Shown here: positions 41,033 through 50,270 of the stretch, in pieces | Layout: each line of letters opens with the position of its first letter | How positions within the stretch are numbered: the first letter of the stretch is position 1 | NCBI RefSeq assembly: GCF_020524485.1 | Contig: NZ_JAIVLF010000003.1 | Location: 124,001 to 188,000 of the forward strand | Reading direction: 5' to 3' | DNA: 64,000 bases | DNA from: Novosphingobium profundi | Lineage (GTDB): Bacteria > Pseudomonadota > Alphaproteobacteria > Sphingomonadales > Sphingomonadaceae | Program-made: the position numbers and the translations under genes | The notes under the pieces: generated by a model | Told to the model about the DNA's origin: nothing | Databases searched by the model: none | Seen by the model: the letters and a program-made list of their open reading frames with translations, nothing else

Positions 41033-41769
41033 TGGCCCTCATCGTCTGCCATTCGCCCAAGGGCGGCACCGGCAACACCTTCCTCGCCGCGCACATGGCG
41101 CTCGGGCTGGCCGAGGCCGGAGCCGACGTGACCGTGCTCTCCATGGCCGCGCACGACACGCTCCCCTTGCACTTCGCGCTGCCCCCCTCGACGACGCTGT
41201 CCACGCTCCATGCCCCGAGCGAGGATTCGGTGGTGGTCTCGGGAATCGACCTGCGCCATGCGGGCACCGCGCCCCATGACCCCGACTTCATCCCGATGCT
41301 CAAGGACCTGGGCTATTTCCAGACCGGCCGCGATCGTACGCTGATCCTCGATGTGCCCTCGTGCGAGCGCAACCTCGCGCGGCGCCTCGTCAACCACGCC
41401 TGCGCCCACCTGTGCGCGCTCGACACCGCGCCCGAGACCCTCGCGCTGCTGCCGCAGATGTTCGACGAGGCGGGCAAGGGCGGCTTGTCGCGCACCTCTT
41501 TCGTGATCAACCGGCTCGATGACACCCGCCGCCTCGCGCGCCACAACGCCGCCTTCGTGCGCGAACTGATGGGCCCACGCCTGATCGGGCGTATCCGGCT
41601 TGACGAATCGGTGCCCGAATCGATCGCGATGCTCCAGACCCTGGCGCGCTATGCGCCTTCCAGCGCCGCACTCGCCGACGTGCGCCGCCTGGTCGACATC
41701 GTCCTCCCCGCACTCGATGCCGACATCAGCATCTGGTCCGGCGCAAAGAGCTCGAGCTACGCCGCATGA
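41032..41769 (+). CDS. bcsQ: Cellulose biosynthesis protein BcsQ (MinD/ParA-like)
   Basis: 245-aa MinD/ParA-superfamily protein. The P-loop region reads SPKGGTGNT: the deviant Walker A has the first Lys but Asn where the nucleotide-contacting second Lys belongs. BcsQ of E. coli is also degenerate there, so the family call stands while ATPase activity is doubtful. DLRHAGTA, LILDVPSCERN (Walker B-like) and FVINRLDD follow the family plan. Translationally coupled at both ends: TGATG with the upstream gene and ATGA with bcsAB. BcsQ localises or supports the synthase at the inner membrane. Confidence 0.88.
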   Translation: MALIVCHSPKGGTGNTFLAAHMALGLAEAGADVTVLSMAAHDTLPLHFALPPSTTLSTLHAPSEDSVVVSGIDLRHAGTAPHDPDFIPMLKDLGYFQTGRDRTLILDVPSCERNLARRLVNHACAHLCALDTAPETLALLPQMFDEAGKGGLSRTSFVINRLDDTRRLARHNAAFVRELMGPRLIGRIRLDESVPESIAMLQTLARYAPSSAALADVRRLVDIVLPALDADISIWSGAKSSSYAA

Positions 41770-44700
41770 TCAAGGCGCTGACGTCGACGCGCGCGCTGCG
41801 CTACCTCGCCCTCATCCCCATCGTCTTCATTGCAGCGGTGGTGATTGCGGTGCCCCTGGATGGGACCGCGCAGTGGGTCTGCGCCGGCGTCACGATTGCC
41901 GGCGCGGTGGCGCTGCGCCGCTGGAAGAGCCCGCGCGGCGGGCTTGCACTGGGCCTTCTCGCGATCCTCGTCTCGACCCGCTACATCGTGTGGCGCACGA
42001 CGCAGACGCTCTCCTTCGGCACGCTCCCCGAATTCGCTTTCGGCGGCGTCCTTTACCTCGCCGAGCTCTACGCCTGGGTCATCCTCATGCTCGGCTTCCT
42101 GCAGACCAGCTTCCCCCTCGATCGCCCGGTGATCGAACCCGAGGGCGATCCCGAGGACTGGCCGACCGTCGACATCTACATCCCGACCTACAACGAGAGC
42201 CTCGAGATCGTGCGCAACACCGTGTTCGCCGCGATGGATCTCGACTACCCGGTCGACCGCTACCGCGTCTTCATCCTCGACGATGGCAAGCGCGCGGAAT
42301 TCCGCGCCTTCGCCAAGGAAGCGGGCTGCGGCTACATCACGCGTGACAACAACCTCCACGCCAAGGCGGGCAATCTCAACGCGGCGATGAAGAAGACCGA
42401 CGGCGAACTGATCGCCATCTTCGACTGCGACCACGTTCCGACCCGCGCCTTCCTCCAGCTGACCATCGGCTGGTTCCAGAAGGACAAGCGCCTCGCCCTG
42501 ATCCAGACCCCGCACCACATGTACTCGCTCGACCCGGTGCAGCGGAACCTCGCCTCGACGATGGGCGACATGCCGGGCGAAGGCGACCTGTTCTACGGCC
42601 CGGTCCAGGGCGGCAACGACCTGTGGAACGCGACCTTCTTCTGCGGCAGTTGCGCGATCATCCGCCGCGAAGCGCTGGAAGAGACCAACGGGTTCGCGGG
42701 CGAGACGGTGACCGAGGACGCGCACACCGCTCTCAAGCTCCAGCGCACCGGGTGGAACACGGCCTATATCAGCGCGCGCCTGTCCGCAGGCCTTGCCACC
42801 GAGCGCCTTGTTCTGCACGTCGGGCAGCGTATCCGCTGGGCGCGCGGCATGACGCAGATCCTGCGCATCGACTGCCCGCTCTTCGGCAAGGGCCTCACCT
42901 GGCAGCAGCGCCTGTGCTACCTCAACGCCATGCTGCACTTCCAGTATCCGATCCCCCGGATCGTGTTCCTGACCAGCCCGCTCGCCTACCTCATGTTCGG
43001 CCAGAACATCATCCAGGCATCGGCCTCGCTGATCTTCGCCTACGCCATGCCCCACCTCTACTGCTCCTCGGTCGCCAACGAGCGCACGCAAGGTTCGGAC
43101 CGCCGTCCATTCTGGGGCGAGGTCTACGAGACCATCCTGGCCTTCCACCTCGTCAAGCCGACGGTGCTGACCTGGCTCCAGCCGCGCAAGGGCAAGTTCA
43201 ACGTGACCGACAAGGGCTCGCTGCTCGACAAGACCTACTTCGACTGGGCCATCGTCAAGCCGCACCTGATCTGCGTCGGGATCATCGTGGCGGGCATGCT
43301 CATGGCCATCAGCAAATGGGCCTTCTTCCCCTACATGTTCAACATCCAGACCGATACGCTGGTGCTGAACCTGGCCTGGGCGACCTTCAGCCTGATCATC
43401 CTCATTGCCGCCATCGCGGTCGCGCGCGAGACGCGCCAGGCCCGCCAGGACATCCGTATCCCGGTCAAGCTGCCGGTCAGCGCCTACCTCGAAGGCGGGC
43501 ACGTGGTGCCGGCTACCACCCTCGACATCTCGATGGGCGGCGCGGCGCTGGCCTTGCCCGAAGAATTGCCGGTGAAGGACCGATCGGTCCGCCACATCAC
43601 CATGTCGATGGGCAACGAAGTGCTGTGCATCCCCGTCGAGACAATGCGCACCCAGGGCGCAAACACCTATGTGCGCTTTGAAAAACTCGATATCATGGCC
43701 GGCCGCCACCTCGTGCGCGCCGTCATGGGCCGGGCCGACGCCTGGCAGCCTGTTGCTCCCCGCGAATCCGTTACCGGACTTCGCTCACTAGCGGATATCA
43801 TCTTGGTCGACCTGGTTACCCTGAAGCGCATGCTGGGCCTCAACTTTGCCGAACGCCGCGCGATGCGCCAGGCCGAGGCGGACAACGACAACGTCCCTGC
43901 CAGCGCCGCCGACGCGGACAAGACGAGCGCGAGCAAGGCCAAGACGAAGGACAAGGAAAAGGGCAAAGCCGCCCGGATCGCCAAGGCCGCCGCCATCACC
44001 GGGGCCCTGCTCGTGGGCACGGCGGGCATCTTCTTCGGCGCCAGCCAGGCCCATGCCGCCACAGCCAGCGAGGCCGAGGCCACCCCGGCCGCGCTCGAAG
44101 GCGATGATCTCACCGACCGCCTCACGTTCGAGGACCTGCGCGTCACCACCCCGATCCGCCTCTTGGGTACCCAGGGCGAAATGGGCATCCCCTTCGGCAT
44201 GCGCCAGGACCGCGTCGTCACCAAGGCCACGCTCGTCCTGCAAATGGCCTGGTCGCCCTCGATGCTCGACGACCTCAGCCAGCTGGTGGTGATGCTGAAC
44301 GGCGAGGTGGTGGACACGCTGCGCCTCACGCGCGCCAACGCCAAGGGCCGGATCGTGCGCATCAAGGTGAACCCGGCGCTGTTCCTGCCCGGCGACAACC
44401 AGCTCAACCTGCGCCTCATCGGCCACTACGCGCGCGACTGCGAGGACCCGTTCCACTCCGCGCTCTGGGCCAATATCTCGAACACCCGCTCGTGGCTCGA
44501 TGTCGAATACGCGCGCCTGCCCTACAAGCCTGACCTTGCGCGCCTGCCGCTGCCCTTCTTCGACAAGGGCCAGAACATGCCGCTCGACATGCCCTTCGTC
44601 TTTGCCGGCGCGCCCGGCCGCGGCGAACTGGAGGCGGCGGCCGCCTCGGCGTCCTGGCTCGGCTCGCTTGCCAGCTACCGCGGCTTCACCTTCAAGCCGG

Positions 44701-46229
44701 TCATCGGCACCCTGCCGAGGGGCAACGCCGTGGTCTTCCTCAAGAGCGGCCAGTCGCTCCCCGGCCTCCAGATCGACCCTGCCGAGGGGCCGAGTGCGGC
44801 GGTTGTCCGCAACCCGGCCGATGCAGGCGGCACGCTGCTGGTCCTCATGGGCCGCAACGACGGTGAACTGCGCCTCGCCGCCTCTGCCGTCGCCATTGGC
44901 AAGGGCGTCTTTGGCGGTTCGCGCATGAACTTCGAGGGCGTGCGCATCCCGGTCTGGGACCGCTACAGCGCACTGCGCTGGGTCTCGACCGAAAAGCCGG
45001 TCAAGCTGGGTGAGATCATGGAGCCCTACGCGCTCCAGGGCATGGGCATTCGCCCCGGGCCCATCTCCGCCCGCTTCCGCGTCGCGCCCGACCTGTTCTT
45101 CTGGCCGCGCCAGGGTGGCCGCCTCAACCTGGGCTACCGCTACCCGGTCGCCAAGTGGATGGACCGCCGCGCCTCGCGCCTCGATGTCTCGCTCAACGGC
45201 CAGTACCTGAGGACGCTGGGCCTGGGCGGTGACTGGTGGGATGGCCTGCTGGGCAACGCCAGCGCCAAGAGCCACGATTCCGAGGCCACCCTGACCCTGC
45301 CGCGCTACACCATGTTCGGGCAGAACCAGGTCACCTTCGACTACAACATGATCATCGCCGACAAGAAGAAGTGCACCGGCACCCTGCCCGAGAACGTGCG
45401 CGTCTCGGTCGATCCCAACAGCACGATCGACCTGACCTCGGCCTACCACGCGATCCAGATGCCCGACCTTGCGACCTTCGCCAGCGCGGGCTTCCCCTTC
45501 ACCGTCAGCCCGGACCTGTCGCAGACGACCGTGATCATGGGCGACAAGCCGAGCACGGCCGCGATCCGGGCCTTCCTCGAGCTGATGGGCCGCTTCGGGG
45601 ATTCCACCGGCGTGCCGGCCACTGCGGTGACCGTGGCCACCGACGTCGATGCCGACGCGCTTTCCGCACAGGACGTGCTGGTCGTGGGCGACACCGCGCT
45701 CGCGGGCCACGAAGAGCTCTTCGAAGGCTCGCCGCTGCGCTTTGCCGGCGGACGCCTCGCGGTCTCCGAGCGCTCGATGCTGCAGAACGTCGCCGCGCTC
45801 TTCGGTGGCACCGAACGCGACGATCCGATGGCGGCGGAACCGATCATCTACAACGCGCGCGGCTTTTCCGGAATCGTCAGCTTCCGCTCGCCCTTTGCCT
45901 CGGACCGCACCGTCGTCGCGCTTCTGGCCGACAGCGGCCCGGCCCTGCCCGAGCTGGTCGAAGGCATGGGCGATGCCAAGATCAACGCCATGATCCAGGG
46001 CGACCTCTCGGTCACCGAAGGCGATGGCATGGCCAGCTTCGCGCTGGGTGAGCGGTACTGGAGCGGCTCGCTGCCGTTCTGGATGAAGATCGCCTACTGG
46101 ATCAGCCAGCGCCCACTGCTGCTGGGCTTCTTTGCGCTCGCGCTTGCCATCGTGCTCGCCAGCCCCGCCTATTTCTACTTCCGCCGACAGGCGCAGCGCC
46201 GCCTCGGCGCCGAGGACGACAACGCATGA
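41766..46229 (+). CDS. bcsAB: Fused cellulose synthase BcsA-BcsB
   Basis: 1487-aa fusion of the catalytic and periplasmic subunits that polymerise UDP-glucose and pass cellulose across the inner membrane. BcsA part (1 to about 735): DDG (172-174), DCD (220-222), FFCGS, TED (316-318) and QRIRW (354-358) of processive GT2 enzymes, eight or so helices, then a PilZ domain (about 555-605) with a RQDIR...DISMGG c-di-GMP signature. A Lys/Ala-rich linker and one helix (about 738-757) ending in GASQAHAATA, which looks like a signal-peptidase I site, lead into BcsB (about 765-1487), with two jelly-roll/flavodoxin repeats and a C-terminal anchor helix. Overlaps bcsQ by 4 and bcsC by 4 bases. Confidence 0.95.
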   Translation: MIKALTSTRALRYLALIPIVFIAAVVIAVPLDGTAQWVCAGVTIAGAVALRRWKSPRGGLALGLLAILVSTRYIVWRTTQTLSFGTLPEFAFGGVLYLAELYAWVILMLGFLQTSFPLDRPVIEPEGDPEDWPTVDIYIPTYNESLEIVRNTVFAAMDLDYPVDRYRVFILDDGKRAEFRAFAKEAGCGYITRDNNLHAKAGNLNAAMKKTDGELIAIFDCDHVPTRAFLQLTIGWFQKDKRLALIQTPHHMYSLDPVQRNLASTMGDMPGEGDLFYGPVQGGNDLWNATFFCGSCAIIRREALEETNGFAGETVTEDAHTALKLQRTGWNTAYISARLSAGLATERLVLHVGQRIRWARGMTQILRIDCPLFGKGLTWQQRLCYLNAMLHFQYPIPRIVFLTSPLAYLMFGQNIIQASASLIFAYAMPHLYCSSVANERTQGSDRRPFWGEVYETILAFHLVKPTVLTWLQPRKGKFNVTDKGSLLDKTYFDWAIVKPHLICVGIIVAGMLMAISKWAFFPYMFNIQTDTLVLNLAWATFSLIILIAAIAVARETRQARQDIRIPVKLPVSAYLEGGHVVPATTLDISMGGAALALPEELPVKDRSVRHITMSMGNEVLCIPVETMRTQGANTYVRFEKLDIMAGRHLVRAVMGRADAWQPVAPRESVTGLRSLADIILVDLVTLKRMLGLNFAERRAMRQAEADNDNVPASAADADKTSASKAKTKDKEKGKAARIAKAAAITGALLVGTAGIFFGASQAHAATASEAEATPAALEGDDLTDRLTFEDLRVTTPIRLLGTQGEMGIPFGMRQDRVVTKATLVLQMAWSPSMLDDLSQLVVMLNGEVVDTLRLTRANAKGRIVRIKVNPALFLPGDNQLNLRLIGHYARDCEDPFHSALWANISNTRSWLDVEYARLPYKPDLARLPLPFFDKGQNMPLDMPFVFAGAPGRGELEAAAASASWLGSLASYRGFTFKPVIGTLPRGNAVVFLKSGQSLPGLQIDPAEGPSAAVVRNPADAGGTLLVLMGRNDGELRLAASAVAIGKGVFGGSRMNFEGVRIPVWDRYSALRWVSTEKPVKLGEIMEPYALQGMGIRPGPISARFRVAPDLFFWPRQGGRLNLGYRYPVAKWMDRRASRLDVSLNGQYLRTLGLGGDWWDGLLGNASAKSHDSEATLTLPRYTMFGQNQVTFDYNMIIADKKKCTGTLPENVRVSVDPNSTIDLTSAYHAIQMPDLATFASAGFPFTVSPDLSQTTVIMGDKPSTAAIRAFLELMGRFGDSTGVPATAVTVATDVDADALSAQDVLVVGDTALAGHEELFEGSPLRFAGGRLAVSERSMLQNVAALFGGTERDDPMAAEPIIYNARGFSGIVSFRSPFASDRTVVALLADSGPALPELVEGMGDAKINAMIQGDLSVTEGDGMASFALGERYWSGSLPFWMKIAYWISQRPLLLGFFALALAIVLASPAYFYFRRQAQRRLGAEDDNA

Positions 46230-49200
46230 TCGAGCCCCGTGCCCCCTTCCCGACGCGTAGTCGCACCCTGCGCACGGTGGCGCTGGCCGCCTTGCTGGGG
46301 GGCTGCGCGGCAGGCTCGGTCCTCCCGGTCGCCGCCCTCGCGCAGGACGACGGGGTTGCCGCGCTGATCGAGCAGGCCAAGTACTGGCGCTCCAAGGGAC
46401 GCGAGGACCTCGCCCAGCAGGCCCTGCGCCGCGCCCGCGCCATCGACCCCGACAATCCCGCGATTGCCGCCGCCGCCCGCAGCGCACCCGCGCCCGCCCC
46501 GCAGGCCGAGAAGCCTTCGCGCCAGAGCCAGTCCCCCGCCCGCGCAAGCACCTCGCGCAGTGCCGCACCGGCTCGCCGCGCGGCCCCGGCCCGGCCCAGC
46601 GCGGCCGACCGCGCAGGGCGCGCCCGCGTTGCCGGTTTCGAAGCTCTCGAAGCCGAACGCCTCGAGGCCGCCGCCACCGAGTTCGAGAAGGCGCTCGCCG
46701 TCAATTCCCGCGATCCGGACGCGCTGGGCGGCCTGGGCATCGTGCGCCTGCGCCAGAAGAACTTCACCGAGGCCGCCGACCTGCTCGAACGCGCCTCGCG
46801 CGGCGGCAAGGCCAGCCAATGGGCCGAAGGGCTTGCCTCGGCGCGCTACTTCGCGGGCGTCGAGGACGCGCAGGACCTGCTCGACCGGGGGCAGCTGGGC
46901 GCAGCGCAGGCCCGCGCCGAGGAACTGGTGCGCTCGGACTATTCCGAACAGGCCCCCGCGCTGGAGATCCTCGCCCAGGTCTACGAACAGCAGGGGCGCT
47001 ACGCCGACGCCGCCGACCTCTACCGCCAGGCCGCCGAGGGCCCCAACGCCGACGAGAACCGCCTGCAGATGCGCGCTGCGCGCGGCCGTGCCCTTGCCGC
47101 CGCCGAGCGCGGCGATGACACCGGCGCCGTCCAGGAATTCCAGGCCGGGCTCATGGCCGATCCCGAGGACCCGTGGATCCGCTACGAGTTCGCCCAATAC
47201 ATGATCAAGCGCGGGCGCATGCCCGAGGCGGAATCGCTGCTGCGCTCGCTGGTGAGCATCGGCGCGCCCGACGCGCTCTATGCCGCCGCGCTCCTCAACG
47301 AGGACCTGGGGCGTCCCGCCGAGGCCGAACGCCTGCTTTCGATGATCCCCGAGACCCAGCGCACCGCGCCGATGCGCACGTTCGCGATCGGGGTGAAAAC
47401 CGACGCGGCGATCGCGCGGGCCCGGGCCCTTGCCCAGAGCGGCCAGCGCGAGCAGGCGCTGGGTTCGCTGCGCCAGCTGGGCGAGATGCGCGCCATTCCC
47501 GTGGGCAAGCAGGCTGCCATAGCCAGCGCCCTGTTCGAACTGGGCGACCAGGCCGGAGCCGCCCAGGTCGCCCAGCGCGCGCTCAACGGCGAAGTGACCG
47601 ACCTTGGCGAATACGAAGGCCTGATCGGCGTTCTCGTCCAGACCGGCCGCGACGACCTTGCCCAGACCGCCCTCCAGCGAGCCGGACAGATGGCCGGGTC
47701 CTCGCCGCAGGGCCAGCAGGCCTATGGCCGGATGCAGGCGACGCTGATGATCGGGCAGGCCGACCGCGCGCGTCTTGCCGGGCGCTACGCCGAAGCCTTC
47801 GACATCCTCCAGAGCGCCTATTCCTCGGCCCCCGACAACGTCGAGATCCTCGCCGGGCTCGCACGGCTATACGAGAACGGCAACATGGCGCCGCGCGCCG
47901 CGCAGACCTGGCAGCTCTACCTTGCCAAGAAGCCGGGCGACAAGGACGGCCTGATCGGCCTTGCCCAAAGCGCCCAACGCGCGGGCGACGGCAAGCTCTC
48001 CGACGAAGCCGCCGACGCGCTGCTGCGCTCCTACCCGCAGGACTACCAGGTCTACATGGCGCTCGCCGATGTCGAGCGGGTCGCGGGCAACGAACGCAAG
48101 GCCGTGCGCTACCTCAAGCAGGCGCGCGAGCTCTACGCCCGCCAGCACAACGCGACCAGCGTCGTGGCTCTGGGCGGCAATCCCTTTGCCGGAATGCAGG
48201 GCCAGGCCGGAGCCAACCCGTTCCGCAACCAGGGCCCGGCCATGGCACAGCCCCAGCCGGTCAACCCCTTCGCGCTGGGCGGCGGCACGCGCCTTCCCGC
48301 CCCCTCCTACGCCCCCCAGGCCCAGCCGATGGGCGGCTATGCCGCTCCGGCGGGCTATGCCGCCACGAACGAGAGCTACGGGGGCCAAGGGTATGGCGCC
48401 CAGGGCTACGGAGCCCAGGCCTCCAGCGCGCCGAGCTACGATCCGGGCCCCGATTACAGCCAGGGCCGCGCTGCCCCCGCGTACGCAAGCCGCAGCGGCT
48501 CTGCGCCCGCCGCCTTCGCCGGCAGCGCCACCGCGACGCAGAGCGCGGCCGGGTACGGTGCAGGCGCCGCACCGGCCCCCGCCTACGCCGCTGCCGGAGC
48601 CCCACAGGGGGCAGGATCGGGCACCTCTTCGCGCTACGGCGGCGATCCGGTGCTGGCCCGGATCCAGTCCGAGATCTCCGAACTCGCACAGGACACCGGC
48701 CCGCGCGCCGACGTCCAGACCGCCTACCGCCGCCGTTCGGGCGAAACCGGCCTCAGCCAGCTCGACGAGATCAAGGGCTCGGCGGAACTCTCGACCGGAC
48801 TTGCGGGCGGGCGCGTCTACGCCAAGGCCGAAGCCAGCGTCATCGACGCAGGAAGGCCCACCGGCTCGGGCCTCGCGCGCTTCGGGGCCAACGGTATCAT
48901 CGAGGCCGCCGCCATCGTCGCGCAAGAGGAAGCGCCGCTCGCCAACGCAGACAGCCAGCACGCCTCGGGCGTCGCCTTCTCGGCCGGGTACAGCAATGAC
49001 TTCGCACAGGTCGAAGTGGGCACGACGCCCATCGGCATGGGCGAGACCAAGGTGACCTACCGGGCCGCGGCGACTCCCAAGATCGGGCGCGATGTGCGCG
49101 CGAGCGCCTGGGTGGAGCGCAAGCCCGTCACCGATTCGGTCGTGTCCTATGCGGGCACCCGCGATCCCGTCACCGGGGTGCGCTGGGGCCAGGTCATGCG

Positions 49201-49807
49201 CTTTGGTGCAGGCGGCGGGCTGTCCTACGACAGCAACGGCAACGGCATCTACGGCGAGGGCCGCTACTACCGCTTCACCGGCACCAACGTCGCGAAGAAC
49301 TCGGGCTTCGAGGCCAACGCGGGCGGATACCTGCGCGCCTATCAGGGCCGCACCGACTCGGTCACGGTCGGCCTCAACGTGAACTACCAGGGCTACGACA
49401 AGAGCCAGAACTACTTCACCTTCGGCAATGGCGGCTATTTCAGTCCGCAGAGCTTCATCTCGGTCGGCTTCCCGGTGAACTACGCGATCGAGGACGAGCG
49501 CTTTGTCGGACGCGCCTCGTTCACGCCCGGTTTTCAAAGCTACAGCCAGGATCGCAGCGTGCTCTATCCGACCGAACCTGCGCTCCAGGGCCTGCTCGAT
49601 GGCCTCAAGCTCGAGAACGACGACGTGCGATCCTATTATGACGGGATCAGCGAGACGGGTTTCGCGTTATCGGCAGAGGGCGAGCTTTACTACAAGCTGA
49701 GCAACTCCACCCGCATCGGTGGCGAGGCCAGCTTCAACACGTTCGGTTCTTACGATGAATTCCGCGGCATGCTCGGCGTGCGCCAAAGCTTCGGGAGTAC
49801 AAAGTGA
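46226..49807 (+). CDS. bcsC: Cellulose synthase subunit BcsC, TPR-porin
   Basis: 1193-aa outer-membrane exporter. An N-terminal signal peptide (ends ALAQDDG, about residue 40), about 18 helical TPR-like repeats in the periplasm (about 45-640, with alternating Ala/Pro-rich breaks), a Pro/Gly/Ala/Tyr-rich flexible segment (about 660-810) and a C-terminal beta-barrel of about 350 residues that begins around TAYRRRSGETGLSQLDEIKG and ends GVRQSFGSTK. The barrel forms the cellulose channel. ATGA overlap with bcsAB. Length matches BcsC proteins. Nothing is missing. Confidence 0.94.
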   Translation: MIEPRAPFPTRSRTLRTVALAALLGGCAAGSVLPVAALAQDDGVAALIEQAKYWRSKGREDLAQQALRRARAIDPDNPAIAAAARSAPAPAPQAEKPSRQSQSPARASTSRSAAPARRAAPARPSAADRAGRARVAGFEALEAERLEAAATEFEKALAVNSRDPDALGGLGIVRLRQKNFTEAADLLERASRGGKASQWAEGLASARYFAGVEDAQDLLDRGQLGAAQARAEELVRSDYSEQAPALEILAQVYEQQGRYADAADLYRQAAEGPNADENRLQMRAARGRALAAAERGDDTGAVQEFQAGLMADPEDPWIRYEFAQYMIKRGRMPEAESLLRSLVSIGAPDALYAAALLNEDLGRPAEAERLLSMIPETQRTAPMRTFAIGVKTDAAIARARALAQSGQREQALGSLRQLGEMRAIPVGKQAAIASALFELGDQAGAAQVAQRALNGEVTDLGEYEGLIGVLVQTGRDDLAQTALQRAGQMAGSSPQGQQAYGRMQATLMIGQADRARLAGRYAEAFDILQSAYSSAPDNVEILAGLARLYENGNMAPRAAQTWQLYLAKKPGDKDGLIGLAQSAQRAGDGKLSDEAADALLRSYPQDYQVYMALADVERVAGNERKAVRYLKQARELYARQHNATSVVALGGNPFAGMQGQAGANPFRNQGPAMAQPQPVNPFALGGGTRLPAPSYAPQAQPMGGYAAPAGYAATNESYGGQGYGAQGYGAQASSAPSYDPGPDYSQGRAAPAYASRSGSAPAAFAGSATATQSAAGYGAGAAPAPAYAAAGAPQGAGSGTSSRYGGDPVLARIQSEISELAQDTGPRADVQTAYRRRSGETGLSQLDEIKGSAELSTGLAGGRVYAKAEASVIDAGRPTGSGLARFGANGIIEAAAIVAQEEAPLANADSQHASGVAFSAGYSNDFAQVEVGTTPIGMGETKVTYRAAATPKIGRDVRASAWVERKPVTDSVVSYAGTRDPVTGVRWGQVMRFGAGGGLSYDSNGNGIYGEGRYYRFTGTNVAKNSGFEANAGGYLRAYQGRTDSVTVGLNVNYQGYDKSQNYFTFGNGGYFSPQSFISVGFPVNYAIEDERFVGRASFTPGFQSYSQDRSVLYPTEPALQGLLDGLKLENDDVRSYYDGISETGFALSAEGELYYKLSNSTRIGGEASFNTFGSYDEFRGMLGVRQSFGSTK

Positions 49808-49808
49808 C

Positions 49809-50270
49809 ATGAACTACCAGGCGTTTCCCTCACGCGGCCGATCCAGCGACGATGCAGGTCTGGGCGGCCTTGCCCTGCTCGCGATCTCGAGCGCGACCGA
49901 GATCTGCGAGGCCGTGCCCGAGCTTCAGGCCCGCGGTTTCTTCGCCGCAATCGGTCGGCGCATGGCCGCGCTCGAAAGCCTCGACGGCCTCTCCGATGCG
50001 GCCCTGCTCTCGATGCGCATCAACGATTTTTGGCGCGCGCTGGACTGGGGGGAAGCCAGGCTCGAGTTGACCGACGAGGGAATTGTCGTCCAGCACACCA
50101 ATCTTCCGCGCGACATCGCCCCCGATCCGCGCGGCCACTGGGCCACGATGCTCGCGGGCGTTCTCGAAGGCGCCTACGACAGCTGGTTCCGCGCGCTGGG
50201 CAGCGGCCCGGCGCTCACCACCACCGCCGAATGGAAAGGGGATACGCTCGAGCTTCGCCATGGTCGATGA
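49809..50270 (+). CDS. bcsD: Cellulose synthase subunit BcsD
   Basis: 153-aa soluble protein. In Komagataeibacter BcsD forms an octameric ring that helps align glucan chains into crystalline fibrils in the cell. ALLAISSATEICEAVPELQARGFFAAIGRRMA and DLPRDIAPDP-type (NLPRDIAPDPRGHW) stretches fit the family. The ATG at 49809 follows the bcsC stop by one base. The gene overlaps bcsZ by 11 bases. Its presence places this among the BcsD-containing (type I) operons. Confidence 0.9.
   Translation: MNYQAFPSRGRSSDDAGLGGLALLAISSATEICEAVPELQARGFFAAIGRRMAALESLDGLSDAALLSMRINDFWRALDWGEARLELTDEGIVVQHTNLPRDIAPDPRGHWATMLAGVLEGAYDSWFRALGSGPALTTTAEWKGDTLELRHGR

Noticed and set aside
43788..46568. 926-codon minus-strand frame opposite bcsAB
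   Set aside because: Antisense artefact of high GC at third positions; the plus strand has full BcsB motifs and coupled start/stop overlaps.
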